DNA from: Bostrychus sinensis
Lineage: Eukaryota; Chordata; Actinopteri; Gobiiformes; Eleotridae
Assembly: GCA_020698575.1 (NCBI GenBank)
Contig: CM036239.1
Span: 14,188,263-14,252,262, forward strand
Direction of reading: 5' to 3'
Length of the DNA stretch: 64,000 nt
Positions 23,516 through 35,735 of the stretch are shown here, piece by piece. The position numbers were made by a program, and so were the translations under genes. The notes beneath the pieces were generated by a model. The model had not been told where the DNA came from. It did no database searches and worked only from the letters and a program-made list of their open reading frames with translations. Numbering within the stretch: the first letter of the stretch is position 1; each line of letters begins with the position of its first letter.

Positions 23516-25009
23516 TTACAATATGAACATAATTATACTTTTTTTTTTTTCCAATATTGTGGTGCCCTATACAAGCCAGTGGACTTTTTGTGCCAGCCCA
23601 AAGCCTGGATAAATGGAGAGGGCTGCTTCTGAACAAACTTAAAGCCAAACCAAAATGCTGATTACTGCTCGCTAGAAGGCAGATGATTGGCTGTGGCGGG
23701 AAAAGCTAAAAGGACAGAAAAGAATGATTAAATAAGAAATTTCCCCTGAAGCAAAAACTGTGATTGAGAAGCCCCAGCAGACAGTTTGTCACAATATTAT
23801 CCCTGGGTTGTGTTCAGTACTCCGGTCTGTTAATGTGCGAGATGACACTTCCTTCACTTGGTGGGACAGAGCGAACGTCTTTGGGGAGTGAATGGACTGA
23901 GACAAGCTCTTGGAGGGCCTGTGTTTGATGTGGGAGGTCTCCCCTTGGCCCCGCGGCGCTGCTCTCTGAGACCTCTCATTAAGCGTGTCATCAAAGGCCC
24001 TGTGCACAACCAATCATAACATTAATGTTAACATTACCACACACACTAGTCTCTGCAGAGCAGTCCGCAAACACGCTGGATCTGGACTAAACAAGCCGCC
24101 GCAAGCGCAGGGCATGGTGTTCCCAGGCCGGTGGTCCTACAAACAGAGCAGCATAGTTATAAAAGTCAAAAAACTCCTCAAGATTTACCTTTAAAAAGTC
24201 CAACACTGTTGAAAGCAACAGGAAGAAATGGGTTTAAATCACTGTTTTAAAGTGACAATTAGTATTAGTTACACAGTGTCAGGTTTTTTATTTTTATTTT
24301 GGTGAATATTTTATTTGTGCCCATGTAAAATATTGTTTAATCTTTAACTGGAGAATTTTTATATTTCAGAAACAGCAAAGAATAATTCCTCATCTGTATA
24401 CTGTATATGATTATGCATGCACAGTTCAAAACTTTGTTATCTTATAGTGTATATAGTGTGAAATATATGTGAAGATGTGGATTGCTGTTTTAATCTGTTT
24501 GTTATTATGCCAGTGCAGTCCCATGTATTGTAGATTTTTTTTTTGGAATATTCGTACATTTTGAACCATTTATCAACATTTCTATGCATGAAACACTAAG
24601 TATATATTTTAACTTAAAATTGCCAAACCTGTGCCTCATGTGCAGGTGTGGCCCAGATTTAGAGCTCCTTGTGTCTTGTCCCGGAGCAGCTCTGTCCTTT
24701 ATTAAAGCAGCAGTGACTGAGTGCAGGACTGGGTGACAGCCGAGCGCCTCCTCTTTGTCCTCTACGGCCCATGCGCTCCGTCACCCCCTCCCCACATCTT
24801 CTGTCCTTAGGTCAATGGGTCTCCCGTGGATACCTTGCTTTTAAGCCATCAGCGTCCCCCATGGGGCACATGAGGAAGATGTATCTGTCCTCCGTTCTGA
24901 GGTGATCCCTGCGTAATGTACTGAAGGACAACAAGTGCAGCCATCAGCTCAGACCTACACCCCAGGCCTCCCTGCTCCTTGCCTGCTTTTGGTGGGCAAT
25001 TACAGGGAG
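23516..25009. other. unique non-coding stretch
   Basis: No gene or transposon end recognised. A short T11 lies at 23539-23551. CpG-bearing patches at 23940-23960 and 24740-24785 are too small to be islands. Confidence 0.35.
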
Positions 25010-25440
25010 GCCGCTCATGCCATGAGAAAGGCAAACCAATTAGAGAGTGTATGTGCAGTTAAAGGACATTTCTGTGACAAACCTGGCCACCGGGTCGCAT
25101 GTTTATTATGTCTCCTCTCCACTTGGGGGCCATTATTACACATAAGTGTCACGGTCTGGAGGTCATTGATGAAATAGGCTTCTGTTTAGGCCTATAGTTT
25201 TACATGTCTTGATTATTCCAAATGCTCCCTGAGTGCTTAATTATGATCATTTGTCTCCTATCGGGCTTTGATTCATGTCCATAACTTATCGGTTTAAAAG
25301 GATATTAACAAATGTCCTGTGCGTATCCCATACAGATGATTCGAAGGACGGCCTGAGTACTCTTTAGCCTACGCTTGCAATTGATGAGGCATGACAAATG
25401 AGAGCCGGAGGACATCTTTATGTGGGCTCCCTGAGGGTTT
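25010..25440. promoter_or_regulatory. candidate conserved block with CTCF-like site
   Basis: Complex, repeat-free sequence with CCAATTAGAGAG and ATTAATTATGATCA-type words. A CTCF-like CCACTTGGGGGCCA lies at 25121-25134 on the plus strand. It could be a regulatory or insulator element; binding and conservation are untested. Confidence 0.33.
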
Positions 25441-27239
25441 TGTTCAGATGTCTGCACTAAAGACAAACTCAGTCTTCAAACATGGAGGCCCTAGGCTGCT
25501 CTGAACAGGCTGTCTGTGTGTGCTGGAGCAACATATGTTTAAAATGTAATTAAACAGCAGGCCATAGGCATCAGGGGAGCCATTGGTTTGGGAACATTTG
25601 CAAAACTGTGTACATTAAGTCAGCACAGTTAAAAAATCAAAGGATTATGAAGTGTGGAATGTTTTGGACTGCAGCATTTCTTCGTTCTCTGGGGAAAACC
25701 TGTCAAAACTATACATATTTTTGTACTTGGATTTAACTGGCTGAGGTGTTATTGATTTTAGCGTTTAACACAGAGTTGGTAATGGTCATTTTGGTTGTAT
25801 TACGTGACTCTCTTTATTGAGCCTTACTGTTTCTGGGCCCATTAGTTCAGACATTCAGTGCAGCAGTCTGTCAACCTGTGTCTTAAACTTCTCTCCAGAC
25901 AACATCTGTAACTTCACAGTCCATTTCTTTTATTCTCCAGCATTTTGGATTCTGCAGGTGTAAAGTTAAGCTATGGTTCATTTAGCACAATTCACTTAAT
26001 GATCAGTGATGGTCACCAGCCTGGCAGCAGTTTTAGAGGTCACAACTGGCAATAATTGAGATGAAATACCTGAAAACCTACATACTGTCACATTTAAATT
26101 TTACAGTAACCATCATTATTTAAATTAAAATGTGTTTTTTGTTATTTATTGACCCATTTCCTTCATGAATTTGTATCCTGTTAATACTAAAGCCTCTTGT
26201 TGGTGCTGATGTGCATTAGTATGTGGTGGCAGTAGTTCAGAGAGTGGACCTTCCCTGACCCTTAGTGTGATCTGCATATGGAAGGGACAATACTGCGGCT
26301 CTCTCCATCAGCAAGCACTGACACCTTTACTGTTTAATGCACTCCTCCAGTTTATAAATGCCCAACGCCTGATAAACATTTTTGGAGAAAGGACACATAG
26401 GTCGTACACATGTTGCTGCAATTTTTTCTACCAAAGAAACAATGTATTCTGTCACATGTTATTCAAAATTCAATTGTCATTTTTAATTCTTGTCATAAAT
26501 CATTCCAAAAGTTTGTTGCGCTAACCTAAATAAAAATACCCCCTTTCCACCTTAAAATATTTCTAACAATCGGATTTTACTGAAATTAATAATAAAACAA
26601 CTGTTTTCACTTTCAGGTCACAGACTAAACTCTGGAGGTGTTTTTGGTCTATGACTGACAGATGAACTCCTGTAGGTTCTGTTGTTTTTTTATCTGTTTG
26701 AAAATCTGGTCTTTCACGTCAGACTACAAGATAGCGTTTTGATTACAAAATAAAACTTATTTTAACTATTATTGCATGATTCAAATGCAGTTTAAAGTGT
26801 TGTATTAGTAAAGTAAGACTTTTTAATATAAGGCCAACCCCCACATGAACTGTAGTTAGTGACATATTTTATAAATGTTTGTATTTTGTATTTTGAAAGT
26901 GTTACCAGTCACACTGCAGGACATTTTCCAGTTTAAAATTAAAATAGAAATAAAAAATAACCTGTTTTTGCTTTGCTGATAAAATTTTAGACGAGGAAAA
27001 ACACAGCACAATTTTAAATATTGAATACAAATAATGTTGATGTAACGTTATGAACCCATTATTAATTTCTGCTTCGGACAGAACGACAGCAAAAGGCAAT
27101 GAGAGGGACCAGGAGGCGATGCCAGGGGGACGTTTATGTCCAACTCACCCCTGGCTCACACTACAAGCATAAAAGCAGTCATCCACATTCCTTTCTCTTT
27201 TAATGATTTTCTCTGCAACTTTGGCCAAACACAAAAATT
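25441..27239. other. unique non-coding stretch
   Basis: No gene. ORFs such as 26267-26524 plus and 26902-27099 minus are short, AT-rich and without motifs. No transposon ends recognised. Confidence 0.4.
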
Positions 27240-27300
27240 CTTCAGAAGATAAGAGTATTGGCATTGTCAGGAACAATGCTGATAGTCTTATCTTCTGAAG
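27240..27300. ncRNA. near-perfect 61-nt hairpin, candidate small-RNA precursor
   Basis: The 28-base left arm starts CTTCAGAAGATAAGAG and the right arm ends CTTATCTTCTGAAG. They pair with one mismatch and two G-U wobbles (counted on plus) around a 5-base loop, CAGGA. Stem length and loop size suit a Dicer substrate. Pairing stops abruptly at both sides. I do not recognise a known microRNA seed in either arm. Alternatives are a tiny palindromic MITE or a chance cruciform. Transcription direction is unknown. Confidence 0.4.
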
Positions 27301-28993
27301 TCACATTTTATCATGCAAGTTTGTGCGTGGTCTCAGATGTGAATCTGCACTGTGAAATTGTTTTTGGGAGGTGTGTGGTGTCTTGGTCTGCCCGAATCAT
27401 CTCGTGTGTGCGTTAAGAAGATTTTAGAAATAAAAATCTGTTGAAATTTTCTTTATGTCTATGACATAAGATTTTAAAGTCCTCTAGTGTGTCTCTAGCC
27501 TTACTAAATCTAAAGAATAACTCCAACTACACAGGATGCACAGGATCCTTAAATAAGGTCAAGATTTATTTTCAGTATTTGCTCGTCGATCATGTCCTCA
27601 GCAGAACACTTTTGGGGATGGATCGTGTGAATCTTAGTGCAGGAGGTGGACCAGACAGTGGCACAGAAAGGGGCCTTTTCCAAATCCCTGACCTTAAGAC
27701 TGGGTGCAAAACCTAGTCTAAAGAGGTTGGACATGGGCTGGGCTTGGGCCAAAGAGACTGAACTTGAACTGGCACAAATCTAAACTGGGCGACAGCTGTG
27801 CATTTAGGAAAATGTTGGATTTGAGTGTGTTTCAAGCAATAAACAAATCAGAGAGAAGGCGCACGGAGCCCTAGTCCTGCAATAATGTCTTTACCGGGAA
27901 GAGAAGTGCCTGCCTCTCAAAGGAGGAAACAATGATCCTGGCTGAGCTGATGAGGCAAAGATTCTGCACTGCAGGTGGCATAACTCTGTGCCCGGCTGCC
28001 CGCCTCGCCCAGGCCTGACCGTGGCGTCCTCTGCGTGTGCAAGGATCATGTAGAGTGCATGCCCCAACTTTGATGCCTTCTTTTATTGCAGCCTCTCGCC
28101 GTTGGCCCAGACTCTGTCAGAGACATACAAGCAAACAGTGTACAGTCCACAGTTTTGTTTGTTTCTTTTGCTTTTCAGCACCGCGGACAGCGGCTGCACG
28201 ACAGAGGATGAGGGAGTGGCACATTGCCCTCCACCCGGGTTTACGACGGGTATACTCAAAAACAAGTACAAAAACTAGCTCACATGAAAGGATACTGTGT
28301 GAAAGATGGATTCTCTTATGCGCAGCCTTCGCTGATGCAGAGGTAACATTCGCTCGCTCACTGTGTGGAGATCTGTGGGCTGTGGCGCACCGTGCACAAC
28401 AACTGTGTGTCCACTACTTGCTCATAAAAACAAATCTAAAACTAGCCCATGTGAAAGGTTTGATGGTGCAAAGTGTGCAACTGGCTAAATGCTGCTCAGT
28501 CTAACAGGCAGACAGGACAGTAGCCAGTGGAGTGGGTCGCTGAGGCACATGCCTGGCCCCTCTCTTGTCTGTGGCTGGGACACAGAGCTCTCTGCCGGGG
28601 CATTGTCCTGAAACAACTGCACACAAAGCTATGCTGCTGGAATCAGACAGTGAGTGCTGCAGGTGTTTTCCCGAAGCACACTTTCAGGTCAAACAACTTA
28701 GAAAAATGAAAAATAAAGCACTCAAGGTTTTCATTTTTTGCTTAATCAGGTTTGACTTATTCTGGTATAAATTAGTAATTGATAACAGCTTGTTTCTGTT
28801 TTTGGTTTCTGATTGAGAAACAGGAAATGCCCGATTTTGAATTTCTCACGGGTACATGCACCCGTGCCTTCCCCAATCTCACGCTTAGGAATAAACAGTT
28901 AAAATTATAGGACTCAATTTATCAGCCTAAATAATAATAATTTTAAGGTTATTATGATAAAAAGCTATTGGAAGATCAGGCCCCTAGTGTCTC
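27301..28993. other. unique non-coding stretch
   Basis: No gene recognised. The 155-codon plus frame at 28037-28504 has no domain signature and is probably chance. It spans two diverged direct copies of a roughly 40-bp phrase (28255-28294 and 28420-28459). Confidence 0.35.
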
Positions 28994-29049
28994 TGAGAGA
29001 GAGAGAGAGCGAGAGAGAGAGAGAGCGAGAGAGAGAGAGAGAGAGAGAA
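28994..29049 (+). repeat. (GA)n microsatellite
   Basis: About 56 bases of GA repeat with two GC interruptions (GAGAGC at about 29010 and 29026). A purine-only strand of this length can form H-DNA. Confidence 0.95.
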
Positions 29050-31229
29050 CATACATTTTATTGTAAACCATTCTAAACAAAGTTGAATGTACCAAATTAT
29101 TTCCTGGTAATGGTATGGTAGAAATACTCTATGGTAACAGAAAGACTTAACTTTATGGGAGCCACATCTTTATGCTGTCTGAATGAGGGCTGTAAACACA
29201 ACACACAGTAGCCATTCTCCATTGGCTGCTGGTGTTCAGCTATCACTATTGTCAAACAGCTATGGGGGTCTTAGTAAAGCTCATTGCTGTGTGATGTTCT
29301 TCCACGAGCCTCCAGTGAATCCAGTGCAATAACTACATCCCAACAGTAGTCTATGTCCAGATGACTCCACAAGAGGAACAGCCCAATCGATAGACAGAGT
29401 GCAATGCGAATCGCAAAGTTGCCTGCAACATGAGCTTTCAAGTGATGTCCCCTGAATGGGATTAAGAGGTTCAGTTTCAACAATCAAAAAGACATTACTC
29501 TAAATAATCTGCCAAGCCCATTCCACACTGTCACCTTTACCTTTTCAGCCAAGAGAAAAGATTAAATATTGAATGAAGACACAATGTATGCCCTGTCTGC
29601 TGGGCAATTGCTCTGCCGTCTAAAAGAGGCAAGTGGAATTTCTGTGAAACACCTGCTGTGATTAACTGTCCCAAAAAATGTGAGCTGAAATATGGAGACT
29701 TTTAATGTCCTTGTTATTTGCCTGCTTTAAAGGAAGGTGTCTGTCTGGAGCAGCCGAGGTGCCACAAGATTAATTGAGTCTTGGATGCTTTCTGCTGAGC
29801 GCAGGGCCACAGGCCGAATGGGGCCTGAACCAGCCCCATGAAGAGAGCATCTCATTAATATATGATTAATAGCCACTAGTGGAGTGATTAATTAGTATTT
29901 GTGACAGTAAACTTTTAACAGGCTTCTATGTCATCCCCTGGAATGTCCATTTATCTTTCAGGACCCCAGTAGCCCTCCCTTTCTGCCTGTCCAGAAAGAG
30001 CAAATAAGTTTGCATATTCTAGTCTTGTCTGATTTCATTCTGTCGCTCCCGGGAAGCGCTGGCTAGGAATGAGCGCTCCCTGACATGATTGATTGCTTTG
30101 CTTTTTTATTTGCAAGTTGGAAAGTTTTTTTCTCTTCTTTTTCTTTCAGTGGCTGCTTATTTCTTATTTCTTTGCTTTTCACTTGGTGTGTGTTTGTTCA
30201 TCTCCAAACCTTGGGCTCATTGATACAGAAATTTCTTTCGGCCCTGCTTTAAAATTGATTTGAATCGCTGGTGTATGAGCTTGTGCGTTTTTCTCACAGC
30301 CTCTCTGAAACTATATCCCCCTTCCCCACCAACCCTCTGCAAACTCAAATACACATCTACAACTTCGACATGGACCAAACTTTCATTTATTTTTTGCATC
30401 AGTGACTACTCCACACACATGCCTGGTGCAGAGGCAGCGCCGCTAACAGCCCAGCCTGTGCAGAGACATATGGACATTAACTGTTATTTTTTCCAGCACG
30501 CACAAAGTCGCAGATGGTTGCTCCATTTCATGATGCTCAAAAGTTGCAGCCTTCGCAACATCCCTCATAAAAGTGACCCAAAATACACAGTTGATAAACA
30601 AAGAAAATCTAAATGAGGCGGTTTGATCACCATTCATCCTGAAATCTACTTTTAAATGTGCTAATCCGAACATCGGAGAAGCAGCTGGGGACTTTATGTG
30701 GCCACAAAGAACAGCATGACTCTTATTCTTTCTGATGGCTCAAAATGATAAATACACCGGACTAAATCGTTATTAATGTCTTTGAGCTTGGTCTCTTTAG
30801 AACTGATTAGTATTTTTATGATTTTGAAGCATTTACTTTACTACTTACAAACTAAATGCACTCTTTAAAGCCTATTGTAAACGTTTGGTCTAAAAATTCA
30901 CATATTCATTGCATAGAGTAGACACATCCACATACCTGTGTTATGTTGGACAGTACTGCTCAAAGACTCTGGTTTAGTTTTGTTGAAAAGCACAGTCTGA
31001 GATCTCAGACCTAATTTGAGACCAGTGACACGTTCTCACAAACACACCACTGTATGTCACTTTCCCACTGCTACAGCTTCTATACAGCCACACAAGTTAG
31101 TTTGTGGTGCTCTCATTTCTAAAAGTAATACCTATTTTATATATTTTTTTAATAATACATTTTGGAATTAATTGTACAATATATTCCTAACATATCTGGT
31201 TGTATTGTGTCACAAATACTACCCAAAGC
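29050..31229. other. unique non-coding stretch
   Basis: Sequence at 29570-30080 has enhancer-like texture (GATTAATTGAGTC, CTCATTAATATATGATTAATAG, GTGATTAATTAGTATT) and no repeat. The remaining ORFs are short and overlap on both strands. No gene is supportable. Confidence 0.4.
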
Positions 31230-31870
31230 AATATGCACATGGAAATTCTTGTATTATTTTTAATAAATGTCTCCTCCAGGTTGGACTACTATAATGCACT
31301 CCTCATCGGGATCCCTGGCAGGAGCATTCAAAAGCTCCAGTATGTACAGAACAGCGCTGCCAGGGTCCTGATGGGAGTGCGGAAACACGAGCACATCACC
31401 CCCATCCTTCGGACCCTGCACTGGCTTCCTGTTCACCTCCGTATTGAGTACAAGATCCTCCTACACACCCATCACTGTCTGCACGGTGAGGCCCCCACTT
31501 ACCTCACAGAACTGCTCACACCACACACCTCAGCCAGGACCCGGTCAGGCCAACACCATCGTCTGGTCCTGCCCAGGACACGGCTCAAGACTATGGGAGA
31601 CAGGGCCTTTGAGGCAGCTGCTCCCCGTCTGTGGAACGCCCTACCAGACCATCTCAGGACTCCACAGACGGTGGATGCTTTTAAGAAAGGACTTAAAACC
31701 TTCCTTTTTATAAAAGCCTACAGTTAGTCTGTTTTAATGTCTATTTTCTTTTAAAATTTTAAATTGTAATGTTTTGCTGTTGTTGTTGCTGTTTTTACTC
31801 TGTAGCACTTTGAGATTTGGAGTCAAATGTAAAGTGCATTATAAATAAAATGTATTATTATTATTATTAA
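31230..31870 (+). mobile_element. 5'-truncated L2-type LINE
   Basis: Only the last third or less of an L2-clade element is present. It enters inside the protein at about 31257 and continues through stop, 3' UTR and tail. The tail has TGTAGCACTTTGAGATTTGG and AAAGTGCATTATAAATAAAATG, then (ATT)n at about 31851-31867, the classic ending. 5' truncation is usual for target-primed reverse transcription. The frame is still intact, so it is one of the younger insertions here. Confidence 0.88.
31272..31727 (+). pseudogene. L2 reverse transcriptase C-terminal fragment
   Basis: About 150 codons of the end of the L2 ORF2-type protein stay open to a TAG stop at 31725-31727. Recognisable pieces in order are SRLDYYNALL, KLQYVQNSAARVL, EHITPILRTLHWLPVHLRIE, the LVLPRTRLKTMGDRAF region, AAPRLWNALPDHLR and FKKGLKTFLF. 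They lie downstream of the catalytic palm, so neither the polymerase active site nor the endonuclease domain is present. It cannot retrotranspose. A Met at 31200 lies in flanking DNA and is not the native start. Confidence 0.88.
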
Positions 31871-33002
31871 ATGCTATAAAACCTTTGAAGCCTCTGAATC
31901 ACATGATCTTTGTTTTGTTTTTTTCAGATCTTAATTTTTACCATTGTTGATCTAAAGCATGATGTACACTACAGTTATAGTCTTTTAACTGTATTGCCCT
32001 CTTTTCAGGATACCACAGCCGCCAATTCAAAAAAGGCTGAGATTAATCAGAATATATGGCTTTTAATATAAAAGCCTGTCTTCCTTTATATGTGTTTTAT
32101 TGAGTTTGCAGAGGCGAGGGGAGCTGGTGGGGACCACAGGGTGAGGTCTGGGCCACCTGGATGTCCTGCCACACCGCACCACACTTATACAATAAAAAGC
32201 CTTTTCTGGGAATTTGCTTGAAAAATGCCTGGACTTTCCATCATGGCTGTAGAGTGGAGTAACTTTTCTTTAGATTAACTTCATTGTTGATAATCTCTTT
32301 AACTACAGGGGTGAGCTGCTACCTTAATTTCTCCATCCAGAACTGCTCTATAGCCTCACGCACTAATCCCATCATGCTTTGGCTTCTCCCCTCTTCTGTC
32401 CTCTTTTTTTACTCTGTGCTTTTAGAACAACGCGATAAACAAAACAGATTTACAGTGGACCCATTTCACTTCAATAAGCTGCAGTACCTTATACATCAAG
32501 AAACACTGTTACTGGAAACATCAAGCTGGTTTTCTCCATAAATACCAAATCCTCTCTTTAACCGGTCCAACGTGTGCTTCATTTAAAGGGAACAGAAAAA
32601 GAGAGCCAGATATCTTCTCATCATGCATCCTAAATAAGAGCTGGCACAAAATAATAGTGAGTTAATCAGATTAGTAGCACTCTAATTCACTGGCTATTGA
32701 TTAGTGCTGATTCCTAATGGGGTGGTGTGTGTGGCCTGGGATATCTGGGGTGAACTATTTAGCCTTAAGTTGTTTCAATTGAAGCACTGATATTTATTAC
32801 ACTACATGTAAGACACTGCTACATACAACATGTAATACTATGCTTTAAATTGGCTACATTCATTATCATTATTTAAAAACACCATGATACAGTTTTTCTC
32901 TTTTAATCAGACATTTAAAAGCTCACTCTCAGTAGCTCTGATGACACATGATCATATAAGACACAGACACAGATATATACAAAAGACAGGTCAGGGCACT
33001 TT
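31871..33002. other. unique non-coding stretch
   Basis: No gene. AT-rich with homeodomain-like sites around 32640-32720. ORF 32284-32541 has no motif. Confidence 0.35.
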
Positions 33003-33066
33003 TTGTGGCTGGAGACTATGCCAGCAACTATGGGCCTGAGGAGGGATATACCCGGAGGCGGTAACA
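33003..33066 (+). repeat. short copy of the 9.95-kb dispersed repeat
   Basis: GTGGCTGGAGACTATGCCAG then AACTATGGGCCTGAGGAGGG parallels GGTGGCTGGAGCTTATGGCA then AACTATGGGCCTGAGATGGG at 9948. The two copies agree at most positions over about 60 bp. A hAT end begins shortly after. Confidence 0.6.
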
Positions 33067-33089
33067 TCCAGAAAGCGGCACATAACTTC

Positions 33090-33174
33090 CAGGGCTTGAC
33101 GTTAACTTTTTTTTCTCTTATCTCTGTCCATGTGGCATCTTCTAAAACATGTTATTTATTATTATTATTACAAT
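33090..33174 (+). mobile_element. solo hAT-type end
   Basis: CAGGGCTTGACGTTAAC at 33090 is the tip of a known style of fish hAT element. A second full tip of the same kind starts at 33175, and that one matches the other copy at 58.8 kb internally. This first tip is therefore probably a separate truncated insertion. It is followed by a T run and (ATT)n at 33155-33169. Confidence 0.5.
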
Positions 33175-33645
33175 CAGGGCTTGACCTTGTTTTGCTCACT
33201 GGCCATTGTTGCAAATCCTTTTCAAAAGTTACCAGCCAATTGGGGTTTTTAAAAGCCAGAATTTAATTAGTTCAAACCTTTATTTTATTATTTTATTGTA
33301 TTTTATAGCATATTATAACCATAATGAAATGTAGAGCTTGGTTTTATGTGTATACAGGAGTTTATCAAATATGTGGGAAAGAGGTTTACAAAGAGGCAGA
33401 ATAAATTAGATTTTTTTTGCATGATTGTCTATCTTAATTTATGTTTTTTGTTGTTTTTTTCATCATCATGAATTATTCTGTACTAAATTAGGTACTCACT
33501 CAAAGATAGCAAAAAGAAAGTAAGGCCCTCTAAAGTTAAGATACATGCATAAAATCCAACTGACCAAAGTGGCTAGTGAGACTAAAAGTGCTACTGGAAA
33601 TCTACTAGCATTTGGCCGGTGGACTAGTGCTAATGTCAAGCCCTG
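33175..33645. mobile_element. non-autonomous hAT element (CAGGGCTTGAC family)
   Basis: Left tip CAGGGCTTGAC; right tip TGTCAAGCCCTG at 33634-33645. The outer 8 bases are ATTACAAT and ATTACCTC, sharing the first five, so the target duplication is only partial. Subterminal words around CTGGCCA occur at both ends. The inward-read right end matches the left end of the copy at 58779 over about 50 bp, and the left end matches that copy's right end. At 471 bp there is no transposase frame. Confidence 0.65.
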
Positions 33646-35503
33646 ATTACCTCAACTCACAGTGTTACGAAGAGTAAACACCAGGCAAATGTATCGAACA
33701 TTGTTACATGCATGGTACAACCGGCACTGTTCACTCTAGCTTATAGCTTGATATTATATTAGCTGAGGCTTTGGAGGAAAAGTAATATTGGAGGCTGTAG
33801 ATACACACATGCACACATGATAGTATGTATAACCTTACAAGTCCAAATGCTTCCTCTTTCCTAAAATGAAAAGCAGAGAGGGCATATTTTTGATAACATG
33901 GTCAAACACCAGAGCATAATGGCACGCTAAATTAAATGGCCCCACTTGCTTGCTGTTATTGCATAGTCTAAGATTATATTGTTTTTTTCTGTGACATCAT
34001 ATTTTGTCTTGGTTTATTTTTGCATGGAATGAGGTTGCTCACCACAGTCCATGCAAATCAAAAGCCTTGATTTATGCACCTTACCGCAACGAATGGAACA
34101 TTAAATTTAATTTTGCTGTTGTGGAGCTGTGCCTCCACCTTGCTCAGACTTGACACTGTGAACCGGGACCTGCGCTGCACAGGAATTCATTACTTCCTCC
34201 ACAATATGCGAAAGCAACATTTGAATGAAACATTTGTCTCTTGTCAGAACAGTGCAGCATCTACTCTCTCTATACAGATACATGGGAGCAGGAGGAGGGA
34301 GCAGAGTGCTGATATCTGACTGTAACAAAGCAGTGACTCGCATAATGGTGGCACATTAAAATGAGGCCTGTTGGATGTGAGTAGCAGAGCAATCTGTTTT
34401 TCCCTGTGATCGGCCATTACTGTTTTGTAATGACATGGAAAAAGGGCTACAAAGCAAAGTTATGGAATGCATTTTCCTTTGCTGCCTACTTTGACTATAT
34501 GCCTTCAGAGTACACCTCAGATGGTCTTTAAAGCAGTAGCCCCTGGTGGAAGGGAAAACAAGGGAAAAAGGACACAGAGACTGAATAGATCTTACCTATG
34601 ATCAATTTGTTTATAATTTTGGTATGTGTTGAGATTCACACATTAGTATGCTCCATCTTTTATTTATTCAGAATGTGATTTGTGGAGAGCAGTACATGCA
34701 AAAATCTCTCTTTAGTATTAATGACTTAACAAAATGTGCCATTGCTTGGATGTTAATGGTTTCTACACTTGTTCTGTCTGGAGCTCTAAGCCCACAGGCC
34801 AAAGGGCAGCGTCATGCTTTACCCACTACTATTACATAACACCAGGCAAATAAGTCTCACAAAAACTAAAACCTTCATGTTAATTGCATGTAAATGCCTC
34901 ATGCCAACTGGAATTGCAATAACCAATTTTTTGATAGTTTCAGCCAACATACTCACATACATAATTCTGTTCATTAGTTGAAGTGAACCTTGATGCGGTT
35001 CGACATACTGAATGCAAAGCGGTCCAAACAGTGATCAAAAACCAACCACGCTGCAGGGCATTGTGGGTCAACACAACCAAAACAAACACGTGTGTACAGA
35101 GTGAAGTGAGGAGGTGTAACCCTTGATAGTGTAAGATGATTTACTTTTACACTCTTTATTGTATTTATATGCCTCCAATTTTATTCAGGGACTATATTCA
35201 GTAATATTGTACTGCGCTTCAGGGGACTATAGTAATAGAAGTGTATGGGCGGAAGGATAGGTGTTGTGAAAAGGTCATGTTCAGGCTGAAACGAGTGTCG
35301 TCAGGACTGCTGAATGAGCGGTTAATAAAAAAGTGTTCCTGTGGAGCTATTCCCTCTCCGTTTGCTGCTTTCATCACCCACGACCTCAGTTCTGGTAACA
35401 CTTCAAACAACCCAAAAATATAAGTGTTACAATAGAAAAGTGAGTGTGCCCACTCATAAAATAAACAAAGTTTTCCAGCTGATTAGTGGGAAAGTTGAGG
35501 CGT
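33646..35503. other. unique non-coding stretch
   Basis: No gene. A CTCF-like motif in minus orientation (TAGCCCCTGGTGGA, 34537-34550) is the only specific site seen. The ORFs at 34074-34343 overlap on opposite strands and have no motif. Confidence 0.35.
34537..34550 (-). promoter_or_regulatory. CTCF-like motif (minus)
   Basis: Read on minus this is TCCACCAGGGGCTA, matching CCACCAGGGG and the following GCTA of a relaxed CTCF core with one G missing. It points toward the plus-oriented motifs at 7.67 and 25.12 kb. Confidence 0.3.
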
Positions 35504-35580
35504 TAGTGATGGGTTGTTTGTGAACAAACCAGTTCTAAGAGCCAATTGTTTGGAGTGAATCAGGAGAGCCGAAACTTGTA
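35504..35580 (+). mobile_element. possible truncated hAT MITE end
   Basis: TAGTGATGGGTTGTTTGTGAAC, then AGAGCCAATTGTTTGGAGTG and AATCAGGAGAGCCG. A TAGTGATGGG tip with AGAGCCg-type words shortly inside is common in fish hAT MITEs. No matching right end was found; the SINE begins right after. Confidence 0.4.
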
Positions 35581-35589
35581 GATGAGAGT

Positions 35590-35735
35590 CAAATCTTTGG
35601 CTGATCCTACTCAGCTCTGCACTTCCTGACACAACTCTTTTTGATTTATCCAGGTTTGGGACACACCCAATGGGGAATAGAACCCCTGATCTTCTGCACT
35701 AAAGGCAGGGGAAATAACTATTCCACTAACAGGGA
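35590..35735 (-). mobile_element. tRNA-derived SINE (antisense)
   Basis: On minus the order is TAGTGGAATAGTTATTT (A-box region, decayed), GCCTTTAGTGCAGAAGATC, GGGGTTCTATTCCCC (B box, close to GGTTCGANTCC), then AAACCTGGATAAATC and TTGTGTCAGGAAG. Those last two phrases are familiar from teleost tRNA-derived SINE bodies. Promoter boxes are mutated and no 3' tail is clear, so it is an old inactive copy. Confidence 0.6.

Noticed and set aside
28037..28504. 155-codon plus-strand ORF
   Set aside because: No motif; includes diverged duplicated DNA words read in different phases, which argues against protein-level constraint.
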